Source of the DNA: Rubellimicrobium arenae
Lineage (GTDB): Bacteria > Pseudomonadota > Alphaproteobacteria > Rhodobacterales > Rhodobacteraceae
NCBI RefSeq assembly: GCF_017916275.1
Contig: NZ_JAFMST010000002.1
Span: 394,324 to 458,323, forward strand
Direction: 5' to 3'
DNA: 64,000 bases
Part shown: positions 1 through 8,289 of the stretch, in pieces
Position numbering within the stretch: position 1 is the first letter of the stretch
How the letters are laid out: each line of letters opens with the position of its first letter
Position numbers and translations under genes: made by a program
The notes under the pieces: model-generated
What the model was told of the DNA's origin: nothing
Seen by the model: only the letters and a program-made list of their open reading frames with translations
Database searches by the model: none

Positions 1-1884
1 CCAGGCCCAGGGGCGGGTGTAGGCTCCCAGGGCCCGGGCCACGTCCTCGGTCCCGGCCGAGCCGGTGCGGCGGATCTGCGCGACAAGGCCCAGCTTGCGG
101 TCCTCGACCACCTCGATCACCTCGGCGGCCACGTCGGCGCTGGCCAGCGCCTGGTTGTAGACCCGCCGGATCGCCAGCTTGCGGAGGTCGGGCTTGAAGA
201 TCTTGCCCACGGCGGTCTTGGGCAGCTCGGGCAGGACCTCCAGATGCTTGGGCCGCGCCGCGCGTTCGTGGACATGGGCGCTGGCGTGCTCCAGAAGCTC
301 GTCGGAGCTCGCGCTCGCCCCCTTCACGAGCTCCACGTAAACGCAGGGCACCTCGCCCGCATGGGCGTCAGGCTGGCCGATGGCTCCGGCGAAGGCGACC
401 GCCGGATGGCTGCAGAGCGCCGCCTCGATCTCGGCGGGGTCGATGTTGTGACCGCCCCGGATGATGATGTCCTTGGCGCGTCCGGTGATCCAGAGATAGC
501 CGTCCGGATCGCGGCGCCCCAGGTCCCCCGTCCTGAGCCAGCGGGGGCTCCCATCCTCGCCCGGATAGAAGATCGCGGCGTTCCGTCCTTCCTCGGTGTA
601 GGTCTGCCCGCCCCACACGCCCGGGTTCGACACGCAGATCTCCCCCACCTCGTCGGTGGGACAGTCCATGTGGGTCACCGGATCGATGATGCGGACGCTG
701 GTGTAGGGAAATGGAATGCCGATGGAGCCGATCTTCTTCTCGCCCTGGGGCGGGTTGATCGAGACCAGGCAGGTGGCCTCGGTCAGGCCGTAGCCTTCGC
801 AGATGGTGACCCCGGCGGCGTCCTCGAACCGTCGGTAGAGTTCGACCGGCAGGGGCGAGGATCCGCAGAAGGCCAGCTGGAGCGAGGAGATGTCGGCGTT
901 CACCGGACGTTGCATCAGCGCCGAGATCGCGGTCGGCACCGTGATGAGGAAGGTGATGCGATACCGTTCGATCAGCTTCCAGAAGTTGTCGAAGACCCCT
1001 TCGCCCCGGTAGCCCGCCGGGGTGGGGAACACGATATGCGCCCCCGAGGCGAGCGAAGCCCCCATCGCCACGACGGCGGCAAAGACGTGGAACATGGGCA
1101 GCGGGCAGATCATCGTGTCCCGCTCGGTGAACAGGAGACGGTTCGCGACCCAGCCGTTGTAGATCAGCCCGCGGTATCGGTGCTGGGCGAGCTTGGGCAG
1201 CCCCGTCGTGCCGCCCGTATGGAAGTAGGCCGCGACCCGGTCGCCCGCGCTGTCCTGGAACCGGAGCGCACGGGGCTGGCGCTTGGTCTCGCGGTGGAAG
1301 TCCAGGACCCGGGCCTTGTGCCGCACCGGGTTCCGGGGCCGGACAAGCGGCACGATCAGCCGCTTTGCGCCCGTCAGGTAGCGCAGGAGATCGACCTCGA
1401 TCACCGTCCGCACGTTCGGGGCGAGCGCCACCGCCTCGGCCGCCTTCTGCGCGACATCCGTCTTGGGAAAGGCCCGGAGCGTGACCAGGACCTTGGCCCC
1501 CGTCTCGCGCAGGATGCCGGCGATCTGCTCGGCGTCGAGCAGGGGGTTGATCGGGTTCACGATCCCGGCCACCTGCCCGGCCAGGTAGGTCAGCACGGTC
1601 TCGGTGCAGTTGGGCAGGAGATAGGCCACCGCATCCCCCTCCCCGACCCCGAGCTCGCGGAACAGGTTCGCGGTCTGCGCGACCTTCTCGCGAAGCTCCT
1701 GCCAGGTCAGCGTCTCGGCGGAGGCACGCGGATCGGACAGGAGCTGGAAGGTGACGGCAGGGCGCGACCCGACCCGGTCCGCCGTCCGGCCCAGCACGCC
1801 CCAGGTCGTCCGTGGAAGGTCGCGCGCGTCCCACGGGCCTTCCGCCTCGATGGCGGCACCGTCGGCGATCGAGGCATAGCCCAT
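1..1884 (-). CDS. Acyl-CoA synthetase (AMP-binding), C-terminus cut by window edge
   Basis: The protein would activate a carboxylic or fatty acid to its acyl-CoA through an acyl-adenylate. The frame is open from the ATG at 1884 to base 1, so 628 codons are visible and the stop lies outside the window. The ATP-binding loop YFHTGGTTGLPKLAQH lies near residue 220. Later come the adenylate-forming signature EGYGLTEAT and the hinge segment RTGDLGRRDPDGYLWITGR. The conserved C-terminal lysine segment (PKTAVGKIFKPDLRKL) is also present. The start has a very strong Shine-Dalgarno stretch (AGGGAGGAGGAGG). Substrate cannot be read from sequence. The gene follows the ABC exporter gene on the same strand with a 102-bp gap and may be co-transcribed. 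Confidence 0.9.
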   Translation of the reverse strand, partial: MGYASIADGAAIEAEGPWDARDLPRTTWGVLGRTADRVGSRPAVTFQLLSDPRASAETLTWQELREKVAQTANLFRELGVGEGDAVAYLLPNCTETVLTYLAGQVAGIVNPINPLLDAEQIAGILRETGAKVLVTLRAFPKTDVAQKAAEAVALAPNVRTVIEVDLLRYLTGAKRLIVPLVRPRNPVRHKARVLDFHRETKRQPRALRFQDSAGDRVAAYFHTGGTTGLPKLAQHRYRGLIYNGWVANRLLFTERDTMICPLPMFHVFAAVVAMGASLASGAHIVFPTPAGYRGEGVFDNFWKLIERYRITFLITVPTAISALMQRPVNADISSLQLAFCGSSPLPVELYRRFEDAAGVTICEGYGLTEATCLVSINPPQGEKKIGSIGIPFPYTSVRIIDPVTHMDCPTDEVGEICVSNPGVWGGQTYTEEGRNAAIFYPGEDGSPRWLRTGDLGRRDPDGYLWITGRAKDIIIRGGHNIDPAEIEAALCSHPAVAFAGAIGQPDAHAGEVPCVYVELVKGASASSDELLEHASAHVHERAARPKHLEVLPELPKTAVGKIFKPDLRKLAIRRVYNQALASADVAAEVIEVVEDRKLGLVAQIRRTGSAGTEDVARALGAYTRPWAW

Positions 1885-1986
1885 CCGCCCTCCTCCTCCC
1901 TGATGGCGGGCCGCCGTGGATCCGCGGCTCCTTCAACCATCACGAGAATGGGAACGTCCGGCTGGCGTGGCAAGCCCGACTCGCGG

Positions 1987-3780
1987 TCACTCCGCCGCGA
2001 GACCCTCGGTGAACTGCAGCCGCGCGAGCCGCGCATAAAGCCCGCCCTGGGCCACGAGCGCGTCATGCGTGCCCTGCGCCACCACCTGCCCATCCTCCAG
2101 AACGACGATGCGGTCGGCCCGCTTCACCGTCGCCAGCCGGTGCGCCACGATGATCGTGGTCCGGTCGCGCGACAGCGCCTCGACCGCCTGCTGGACCGCG
2201 CGCTCGCTTTCCGCATCGAGCGCGGAGGTCGCCTCGTCCAGAAGGAGAAGCGGCGCGTCCCGCAGGATGGCGCGGGCGATGGCGATCCGCTGCTTCTGCC
2301 CGCCCGAGAGCATGACCCCCCGTTCGCCGACGAAGGTGTCGTAGCCCTGCGGCAGCGCCATCAGGAAGTCGTGCGCGGCGGCGGCGCGGGCGGCGGCCTC
2401 GATCTCGGCCTCCGTGGCGTCGGGGCGGCCGAAGCGGATGTTGGCGCGGGCGGTGTCGGCAAAGATCACCGGATCCTGCGGCACCAGCGCGATCTGCCGC
2501 CGCAGGCTGTCGCGCGACATCGTCCGCAGGTCCACCCCGTCGATCCGCACGGCCCCGTCCTGCGGGTCCCAGAACCGCTGGATGAGCTGGATCACCGTGG
2601 TCTTCCCCCCGCCCGACGGCCCGACCAGCGCGACCGTCTCGCCCGGGCGGATGGTGAGCGAGACCCGGCTCAGGGCGCTGCGGTCGGGGCGGGTCGGATA
2701 GCGGAACGTGACGTTGTCGAGCGTCACCTCGGCAGTCGCGAGGCTGGGGGCGGGCACCGGGGCGGGCGGGTCCTGGATGGTGTCGGCCAGGTTGAGGAGC
2801 TCGACCAGGCGCTCCGTCGCGCCGGCGGCGCGCTGCACCTCGCCCCAGACCTCGGTCAGGGACCCGACCGCGCCAGCGACCATGACCGCGTAGATCACGA
2901 ACTGCACAAGGCTGCCGATGGTCATCGCGCCCGACTGCACGTCGCGCGCGCCCACCCAGAGCACGCCGACCACGCCCGAGAAGATCAGGAAGATGACGAT
3001 GGCCGTCATCACCGCCCGGACCCCGATCCGCGCCCGGGCCGAGTCGAAGCTCTTTTCGGTCAGGTCGCGGAAGCGCAGCCGGGTCGGCGCCTCGGCGGTG
3101 AAGGCCTGGACCGTGGTCGCGGCCAGCAGGGATTCGGAGGCCGCGCCGGAGGAGGCCGCGATCCAGTCCTGGTTCTCGCGGCTCATGCGCCGCAGCCGGC
3201 GGCCCAGCACCACGATCGGGATCACGATCGCCGGCACGATCAGCAGCACGAGCCCGGTCAGCTTGGCCGAGGTCAACAGGAGGAGCACCAGCCCCCCGAG
3301 CAGCATCAGCAGGTTGCGCAGGGCGACCGATACCGAGGAGCCGATGACCGAAAGGATCAGCGTCGTATCGGTGGTGATGCGGCTCAGCACCTCGCCGGTC
3401 ATGAGCCGCTCATAGACGGCGGGGCTCATGCCGATCATGCGGTCGAAGACGGCGGCGCGGATGTCCGCGACGACCCGCTCGCCCAGCCGGGTCACGAGGT
3501 AGTAGCGCAGCGCCGTGCCCAGAGCGAGCACGGCCACGATGGCCAGCGCCGCCCCGAAGTACTGGTCGAGCAGCTGCGTTTCCGCGACGCCGAAGTGATC
3601 CACCACCCGCCGCACGGCGATCGGGAGCATGAGCGACACGCCCGCGGTCAGCACCAGCGCGCCCAGGGCAAGGATCATCATGCCGAGATAGGGCCGCATG
3701 AAGGGCCAAAGGGCGGCCAAGGCTCCCACGCGGCGGGACGGTGCGCGGTCCTCGAAGGAAGGGCGTGGGGCTCGGGCCAT
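1987..3780 (-). CDS. ABC transporter, fused permease and ATPase (MsbA/ABCB type)
   Basis: This is a half-transporter exporter that should work as a homodimer in the inner membrane. An N-terminal region of about six transmembrane helices (residues 20-310) is followed by a nucleotide-binding domain. That domain has Walker A GPSGGGKTT near residue 390, the Q-loop in LVPQDP, the signature LSGGQKQ, Walker B LLLLDEATSALD and the H-loop IVAHRL. The length of 597 aa is typical. The chosen ATG has GGAGAG just upstream; an in-frame start 18 codons earlier lacks such a site. The family includes lipid A exporters and multidrug exporters, and the substrate is not resolved here. It precedes an acyl-CoA synthetase gene, which weakly hints at a lipid substrate. 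Confidence 0.9.
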   Translation of the reverse strand: MARAPRPSFEDRAPSRRVGALAALWPFMRPYLGMMILALGALVLTAGVSLMLPIAVRRVVDHFGVAETQLLDQYFGAALAIVAVLALGTALRYYLVTRLGERVVADIRAAVFDRMIGMSPAVYERLMTGEVLSRITTDTTLILSVIGSSVSVALRNLLMLLGGLVLLLLTSAKLTGLVLLIVPAIVIPIVVLGRRLRRMSRENQDWIAASSGAASESLLAATTVQAFTAEAPTRLRFRDLTEKSFDSARARIGVRAVMTAIVIFLIFSGVVGVLWVGARDVQSGAMTIGSLVQFVIYAVMVAGAVGSLTEVWGEVQRAAGATERLVELLNLADTIQDPPAPVPAPSLATAEVTLDNVTFRYPTRPDRSALSRVSLTIRPGETVALVGPSGGGKTTVIQLIQRFWDPQDGAVRIDGVDLRTMSRDSLRRQIALVPQDPVIFADTARANIRFGRPDATEAEIEAAARAAAAHDFLMALPQGYDTFVGERGVMLSGGQKQRIAIARAILRDAPLLLLDEATSALDAESERAVQQAVEALSRDRTTIIVAHRLATVKRADRIVVLEDGQVVAQGTHDALVAQGGLYARLARLQFTEGLAAE

Positions 3781-3930
3781 GGTCGGTCTCTCCTGAACGG
3801 CGCGGGCATACGCGCGTGCCACCCACCGTGGCAAGGCTCGGCGCCTGCGGCGCAGCGTCCTAGCTTCGTCGCGGGGAGGACGGGACCGGATCGCCCTGCC
3901 TGGAATGCCCGGGCTCGGCGGGCTGGCGCG

Positions 3931-5061
3931 TCAGCTTCCAGCCAGGACCGAAAGCTCCATGGTCTGCTCCTCACCTCCGCCGGTCGCGAAGGTCACCTCC
4001 ACCCGGTCGCCCACCGCATGGGCGTCGAGCGCCGCCAGCAGGTCATCGAGCGTGGCCACGGGCTCCCCCCCGAGTTCGGTGATCACGTAGCCGGGCCGCA
4101 CGCGCCCGTCCCGAAGGATCTGCGCCGGCTCCACGCCCTCCTGCGCGGCCTCGGAGCCACGGTCCACATCCAGCACGATGGCCCCGGGCAGGCCCTGGCG
4201 GTTGATCGCCGCGTTGATGCGCGGGTCGAAGGTGAGGCCAAGGGTCGGCGGCGTGTAGCGCCCGGAGCGGATCAGCTCGGGCACGACGCGGGCGACCGTG
4301 GCGGCCGGAATGGCGAAGCCGATCCCCGCGCTTCCCCCCGAAGGCGAATAGATCGCGGTGTTCACCCCGATCACCTGCCCGGCCGAGTTCAGCAGCGGCC
4401 CGCCCGAGTTGCCGGGATTGATCGCGGCATCCGTCTGGATCAGCCCGCGCCGCACCGTTCCGGCCTGATCCGAGGGCAGTTCCCGTTCCAGCGCCGACAC
4501 GATGCCGGTGGTCAGCGTCCAGTCGAGCCCGAAGGGATTGCCGATGGCCAGCACGCGCGAGCCGACCAGCGGGGGCTCGGGCGCGGCCAGCGTCAGCGGC
4601 GTCGGCAGGTCCTGACCGTCGATCTGGAGCACGGCCAGGTCATGGATGGTATCCCGCCCCACGAGGCTCGCGTCGAAGGCGCGGCCGTCGGCAAGCTGCA
4701 CCGAGGCGGCCGAAGCGCCTTCGATGACATGGGCGTTGGTCACGACATGGCCCTGGTTGTCCCAGAGCCATCCCGATCCGGTTCCGAGCGGCACCTCGCC
4801 CGCGTTGCGCCCGAAGACGTCGCGCTGGGAGGTCGAGGTGGAGATGGCAACGACGCTGTCCCGTGCCGAACGGAAGAGGTCGATGGTCGCGGCCTCGTCC
4901 GATCCTTCCGGCGCGACGGTGATCACAGGGGCGGGCGACGCCGGCGTGAGCGCGGTGACCTGCGGCTCCCGCTGGCCGAGAAGGCTGGCGCCCTCGAACC
5001 CCAGACCCAACCCCAGGCCCAGCGCCAGGGCCACGACCACCGCAACGAAGAGCCCGCGCAC
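3931..5061 (-). CDS. Trypsin-like serine protease with one PDZ domain (DegP/HtrA family)
   Basis: A periplasmic quality-control or regulated protease of family S1C, 376 aa. It has an N-terminal uncleaved-anchor-like hydrophobic helix (residues 4-23), then the protease domain. The catalytic triad is visible as H111 (TNAHVI), D141 (HDLAVL) and S219 in GNSGGP. One PDZ domain occupies about residues 260-370. A single PDZ plus a membrane anchor resembles DegS more than DegP, which has two. The start codon appears to be GTG, preceded by a G-rich stretch. The gene is divergent from the lytic transglycosylase gene, so both face the envelope. Whether it acts in an RseA-like sigma cascade is not shown. 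Confidence 0.88.
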   Translation of the reverse strand: MRGLFVAVVVALALGLGLGLGFEGASLLGQREPQVTALTPASPAPVITVAPEGSDEAATIDLFRSARDSVVAISTSTSQRDVFGRNAGEVPLGTGSGWLWDNQGHVVTNAHVIEGASAASVQLADGRAFDASLVGRDTIHDLAVLQIDGQDLPTPLTLAAPEPPLVGSRVLAIGNPFGLDWTLTTGIVSALERELPSDQAGTVRRGLIQTDAAINPGNSGGPLLNSAGQVIGVNTAIYSPSGGSAGIGFAIPAATVARVVPELIRSGRYTPPTLGLTFDPRINAAINRQGLPGAIVLDVDRGSEAAQEGVEPAQILRDGRVRPGYVITELGGEPVATLDDLLAALDAHAVGDRVEVTFATGGGEEQTMELSVLAGS

Positions 5062-5206
5062 GACCCGCCCCCGATCCCGTGAGGCACGGCCGGGCCCGAC
5101 TGGAAGGACCCTTGACCCGCGCCATGTTCCCCCGTGAACCTAGCCATATCCACGGCCGCCTCAAGTGATCCTTCGAAGCGACGCCGGCCCATCCAAGGAG
5201 ATTCAC

Positions 5207-6001
5207 TTGCGTCCCGCCCTCAGTCTTGCCGTCCTGGCCCTTGCCCTGCCCGCCGCCGCCCAGGCCCTGTCCTGCGGCAACGACGCTTCGGGCTTCGAGG
5301 CCTGGAAGCAGGAGTTCGCCCAGGTCGCCGGCGCCAATGGGGTCGGAGAGAGGGGTCTCGCGGCGCTGGCCGGCGCGAGTTACGCCACCCGGACCATCGA
5401 CGCCGACCGCAACCAGCACTCCTTCCGTTATCCCCTGGACGAGTTCATGCGGATTCGCGGGGCCGATACCATCGTGTCCCAGGGCCGCCGCATGCTCGCC
5501 GACAACCGCGATTTCTATACGTCGCTCGAGAACGCCTATGGCGTTCCCGCGGGCGTGCTCATCGCGATCCACGGCATGGAAACGGGCTTTGGCAACTTCA
5601 TGGGCGATTCCAACGTGGTCTCGGCCATCACCACCCTGGCCTACGACTGCCGCCGCCCGGAGTTCTTCACCCCCCACGCCCTGGCCGCGCTGGCCCTGGT
5701 GGACCGGGGCTGGGTGTCGCCCGAGTCGATCGGCGCGCGGCACGGGGAGTTGGGCCACACCCAGTTCCTGCCGGGCAACATCCTTCAGTACGGGCAGGAT
5801 GGGAACGCCGACGGGCGCGTGGACCTGACGGACGTGGCAGATGCCATGGCCTCGACTGCGAACTTCTTCCGCCAGAAGGGCTGGCAGCCGGGGCTGGGCT
5901 TTCAGGAGGGTGAGCCGAACTACCCGGTGCTCCAGCAGTGGAACGCGGCGACCGTCTACCAGCAGGCCATCGCCCTGATGGCGGCCCGCATCGAGGGCTA
6001 G
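5207..6001 (+). CDS. MltB-family lytic murein transglycosylase
   Basis: The protein should cleave peptidoglycan glycan strands with formation of 1,6-anhydro-muramyl ends in the periplasm. I chose a TTG start because AAGGAG lies six bases upstream and translation from it gives a clean signal peptide (positive start, hydrophobic run, cleavage near ALPAAAQA). The in-frame ATG 14 codons upstream gives an unlikely N-terminus. The catalytic-domain motif HGMETGFGNFMG carries the catalytic glutamate, and LGHTQFLPGNILQYG matches the conserved downstream segment. The 264-aa length is short for MltB (about 330-400 aa), and no peptidoglycan-binding domain is present. A G+C-rich hairpin directly follows the stop. 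Confidence 0.85.
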   Translation: MRPALSLAVLALALPAAAQALSCGNDASGFEAWKQEFAQVAGANGVGERGLAALAGASYATRTIDADRNQHSFRYPLDEFMRIRGADTIVSQGRRMLADNRDFYTSLENAYGVPAGVLIAIHGMETGFGNFMGDSNVVSAITTLAYDCRRPEFFTPHALAALALVDRGWVSPESIGARHGELGHTQFLPGNILQYGQDGNADGRVDLTDVADAMASTANFFRQKGWQPGLGFQEGEPNYPVLQQWNAATVYQQAIALMAARIEG

Positions 6002-6032
6002 GCGCCGCGCAGGCCCGGGCCTACGCGGGCGC
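6002..6032 (+). terminator. Possible terminator hairpin after lytic transglycosylase gene
   Basis: A near-palindrome starts immediately after the stop codon. Its core AGGCCC/GGGCCT is extended by a one-mismatch, one-bulge G+C stem (roughly 6002-6010 with 6024-6032). No T-tract follows, so intrinsic termination is uncertain. Confidence 0.35.
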
Positions 6033-6184
6033 GCTGCGACAGTTCGGAAATGTCGTGCTGCAACGCGGAACCCTGCGGGGCCTCGCAGGTTCGGGAAGGC
6101 TTCCGGACCGGAGAATTCCATGTTGCCTTCCCAGACGTCAGATCCCTTCGCCCATCGGCCTTCCGGCCCTGCGGAGGCTGGGCG

Positions 6185-8008
6185 ATGACCGGCCCGCAGG
6201 GACGGACGACCTGGGGGGCGACGCTGGAAGGAGACGGGCGCGTGCGCTTCCGGCTCTGGGCTCCTGCGGTCGATGGGCTGTCGCTCCGGATCGAGGGACA
6301 GGACCGCCCCATGGACGCCCAGGAGGATGGCTGGTTCGAGCTTGCGGTCCCGGGCCTGCGGCCGGACACCGACTACGCCTTCGTGCTGCCCGACGGCCAG
6401 GTCGTCCCCGACCCGGCCGCGCGGGCCCAGGCCGCCGATGTCCATGGGCCGTCTCGCCTCGTGGACTCCGGGGCCTATCGGTGGCGCACGACCTGGGCCG
6501 GGCGCCCCTGGCACGAGGCCGTCCTCCACGAGATCCACATCGGAACCTTCACGCCCGAGGGCACCTTCGCGGCGGCCAAGCGGCATCTGCGCCATCTCGC
6601 GGAAACGGGTGTCACGGCCATCGAGATCATGCCGATCGCCCAGTTTCCGGGGAATCGCGGCTGGGGCTATGACGGCGTGTGCCTCTACGCCCCGCACCGG
6701 GCCTACGGCACGCCGGACGATCTGCGCGACCTCGTGGATACGGCGCACGAGCACGGCCTGATGGTCCTGCTCGACGTGGTCTACAACCACTTCGGGCCCG
6801 AGGGGAACTACATCGGCCTTTACGCGCCCGACTTCTACGACGAGGCCCGCCACACGCCGTGGGGCGCCGCCATCGCCTACGAGCGGGATCCCGTGCGGCG
6901 CTTCTACGTGGAGAATGCCCTCTATTGGCTGACCGAGTTCCGGCTCGACGGCCTGCGGCTCGATGCCATCGACCATGTGCGCGATCGCACCGACCCCGAG
7001 ATCCTGGTCGAGATCGCCCGGCGCATCCGGGCCGAGATCACCGACAGGCCGATCCACCTCACCACCGAGGACAACCGGAACGTCACCCACCTCCACGAGC
7101 GTGGTCCGGACATGTCGGTGCCCCTTTATTCCGGCGAATGGAACGACGATTTCCACAACGTGGCCCATGTCGTGGCCACGGGGGAAAGCGAAGGCTACTA
7201 TCTCGATTTCGCGCGGGATCACTGGCGCCTGCTGGCCCGGTCGCTGGCCGAGGGCTTCGCCTTTCAGGGCGAGGTCACGCCGCAGACGGGCCAGCCGCGG
7301 GGTCAGCCGAGCGGGCATCTTCCGCCGACGGCTTTCGTGGACTTCCTTCAGAACCATGACCAGGTCGGCAACCGCGCCTTCGGCGAGCGGCTGGCCACCC
7401 TGACCAGCCCCCCGATGCTGCGGGCGCTGACCACGATCCTGCTGTTGTCCCCGCACATCCCGCTGCTGTTCATGGGCGAGGAGTACGGCGAGACGCGGCC
7501 GTTCTGCTATTTCACCGACTACGAGGGCGACCTTGCCGACGCCATTCGCGAAGGCCGCCGCAGGGAGTTCGCCGATTTCGCCGCCTTCGCGGGGGGAGGA
7601 GAGGCGCTGTCCCATGTGCCCGACCCCAACGCCGCCTCAACCTTCGAAGCCTCCAAGCTCGACTGGGGCCGCTGCGGACAGCCCGAGGGTCAGGAACGGC
7701 TCGCGGAGGTCCGGGACCTGCTGGCGCTGAGGCGCGAGTTCATCGTTCCTCATCTCGCCGGAACAGGACCGGGCTCTGGGACGGTGCTGTCCTGGGAGGA
7801 TGGAGCGGTCGCAGTGGACTGGCAGCTGAACGGCGCCCTCCTGCAACTGCGCGCCAACCTGGGCGCGACGCCCTGCCCGCTGCCCCCGGCGCGAGGAAGG
7901 CTCCTCATCGCGACCTCGGAGGGACCCGCGGCCAAGGCCCCGCCCCTGTCGGTCGCGGTGCATCTTCTGCGTCAGGACGGGGCCGCGGCCACGCCCATGC
8001 CTGTCTGA
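6185..8008 (+). CDS. treZ: Malto-oligosyltrehalose trehalohydrolase
   Basis: The enzyme releases trehalose from maltooligosyl-trehalose, the second step of the TreY-TreZ route from glycogen. The 607-aa protein has an N-terminal carbohydrate-binding-like domain (residues 8-75) and a GH13 barrel. The motifs ending LRLDAID (nucleophile D260), TTEDNRN (acid/base E295) and QNHDQVGNR (third carboxylate) are all present, and DVVYNHFGPEGNY is the conserved TreZ segment. The ATG at 6185 has GGAGG nine bases upstream; the longer frame (from 6050) has no ribosome site. Its usual partner treY and the glycogen genes are not in the window, so the pathway would have to be completed elsewhere. Confidence 0.92.
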   Translation: MTGPQGRTTWGATLEGDGRVRFRLWAPAVDGLSLRIEGQDRPMDAQEDGWFELAVPGLRPDTDYAFVLPDGQVVPDPAARAQAADVHGPSRLVDSGAYRWRTTWAGRPWHEAVLHEIHIGTFTPEGTFAAAKRHLRHLAETGVTAIEIMPIAQFPGNRGWGYDGVCLYAPHRAYGTPDDLRDLVDTAHEHGLMVLLDVVYNHFGPEGNYIGLYAPDFYDEARHTPWGAAIAYERDPVRRFYVENALYWLTEFRLDGLRLDAIDHVRDRTDPEILVEIARRIRAEITDRPIHLTTEDNRNVTHLHERGPDMSVPLYSGEWNDDFHNVAHVVATGESEGYYLDFARDHWRLLARSLAEGFAFQGEVTPQTGQPRGQPSGHLPPTAFVDFLQNHDQVGNRAFGERLATLTSPPMLRALTTILLLSPHIPLLFMGEEYGETRPFCYFTDYEGDLADAIREGRRREFADFAAFAGGGEALSHVPDPNAASTFEASKLDWGRCGQPEGQERLAEVRDLLALRREFIVPHLAGTGPGSGTVLSWEDGAVAVDWQLNGALLQLRANLGATPCPLPPARGRLLIATSEGPAAKAPPLSVAVHLLRQDGAAATPMPV

Positions 8009-8120
8009 TCCTCCGGGGCGGGTCCGGGCCACGTTTGCCCGCACGAGACGGCGCCTTCGAACGCAGGGCCGCAGGGCGATTTCGGCGTGGAACGGACCCT
8101 AAGTTTATTCCGCTCCGGGA

Positions 8121-8235
8121 ACGATCCTGGCACCGCGCGACTACGAGGCTCCGCCCCTGGACCGGGCAACCGACGAGGCGCTGCGTGGCGTCATCGCACG
8201 TCGCAAGGGTGCGGCGGACGACATGTGGCCTTGAT
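8121..8235 (+). pseudogene. C-terminal relic of an MttB-like methyltransferase gene
   Basis: Between treZ and the flavoprotein gene, one plus-strand frame reads LAPRDYEAPPLDRATDEA, continues through VIARRKGAADDMWP and ends in TGA at 8233-8235. This pattern of an acidic/proline segment, then DEAL, then IARRK, then a short tail ending near a tryptophan resembles the extreme C-terminus of trimethylamine methyltransferase (MttB) family proteins. The frame is blocked by TAA at 8100-8102, and no upstream frame looks like the rest of MttB. I therefore read it as a decayed 3' end of about 38 codons. The resemblance is from memory of the family, not from alignment, and chance similarity remains possible. 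Confidence 0.45.
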
Positions 8236-8289
8236 CCCGCCCCTCCACCAGGGGCCGGTGGTCCGGTCGGGCGCTCGGATCGCGAAGGG

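Noticed and set aside
244..5082. A 1612-codon plus-strand open frame spanning the first 5 kb
   Set aside because: It runs antisense through the acyl-CoA synthetase, ABC transporter and protease genes; its translation is rich in Arg, Gly, His and Asp with no domain. Such frames are common in high-GC DNA.
4640..7615. A 991-codon minus-strand open frame
   Set aside because: It covers treZ and the transglycosylase gene in antisense and shifts out of frame through the protease gene. No recognisable domain or ribosome site.
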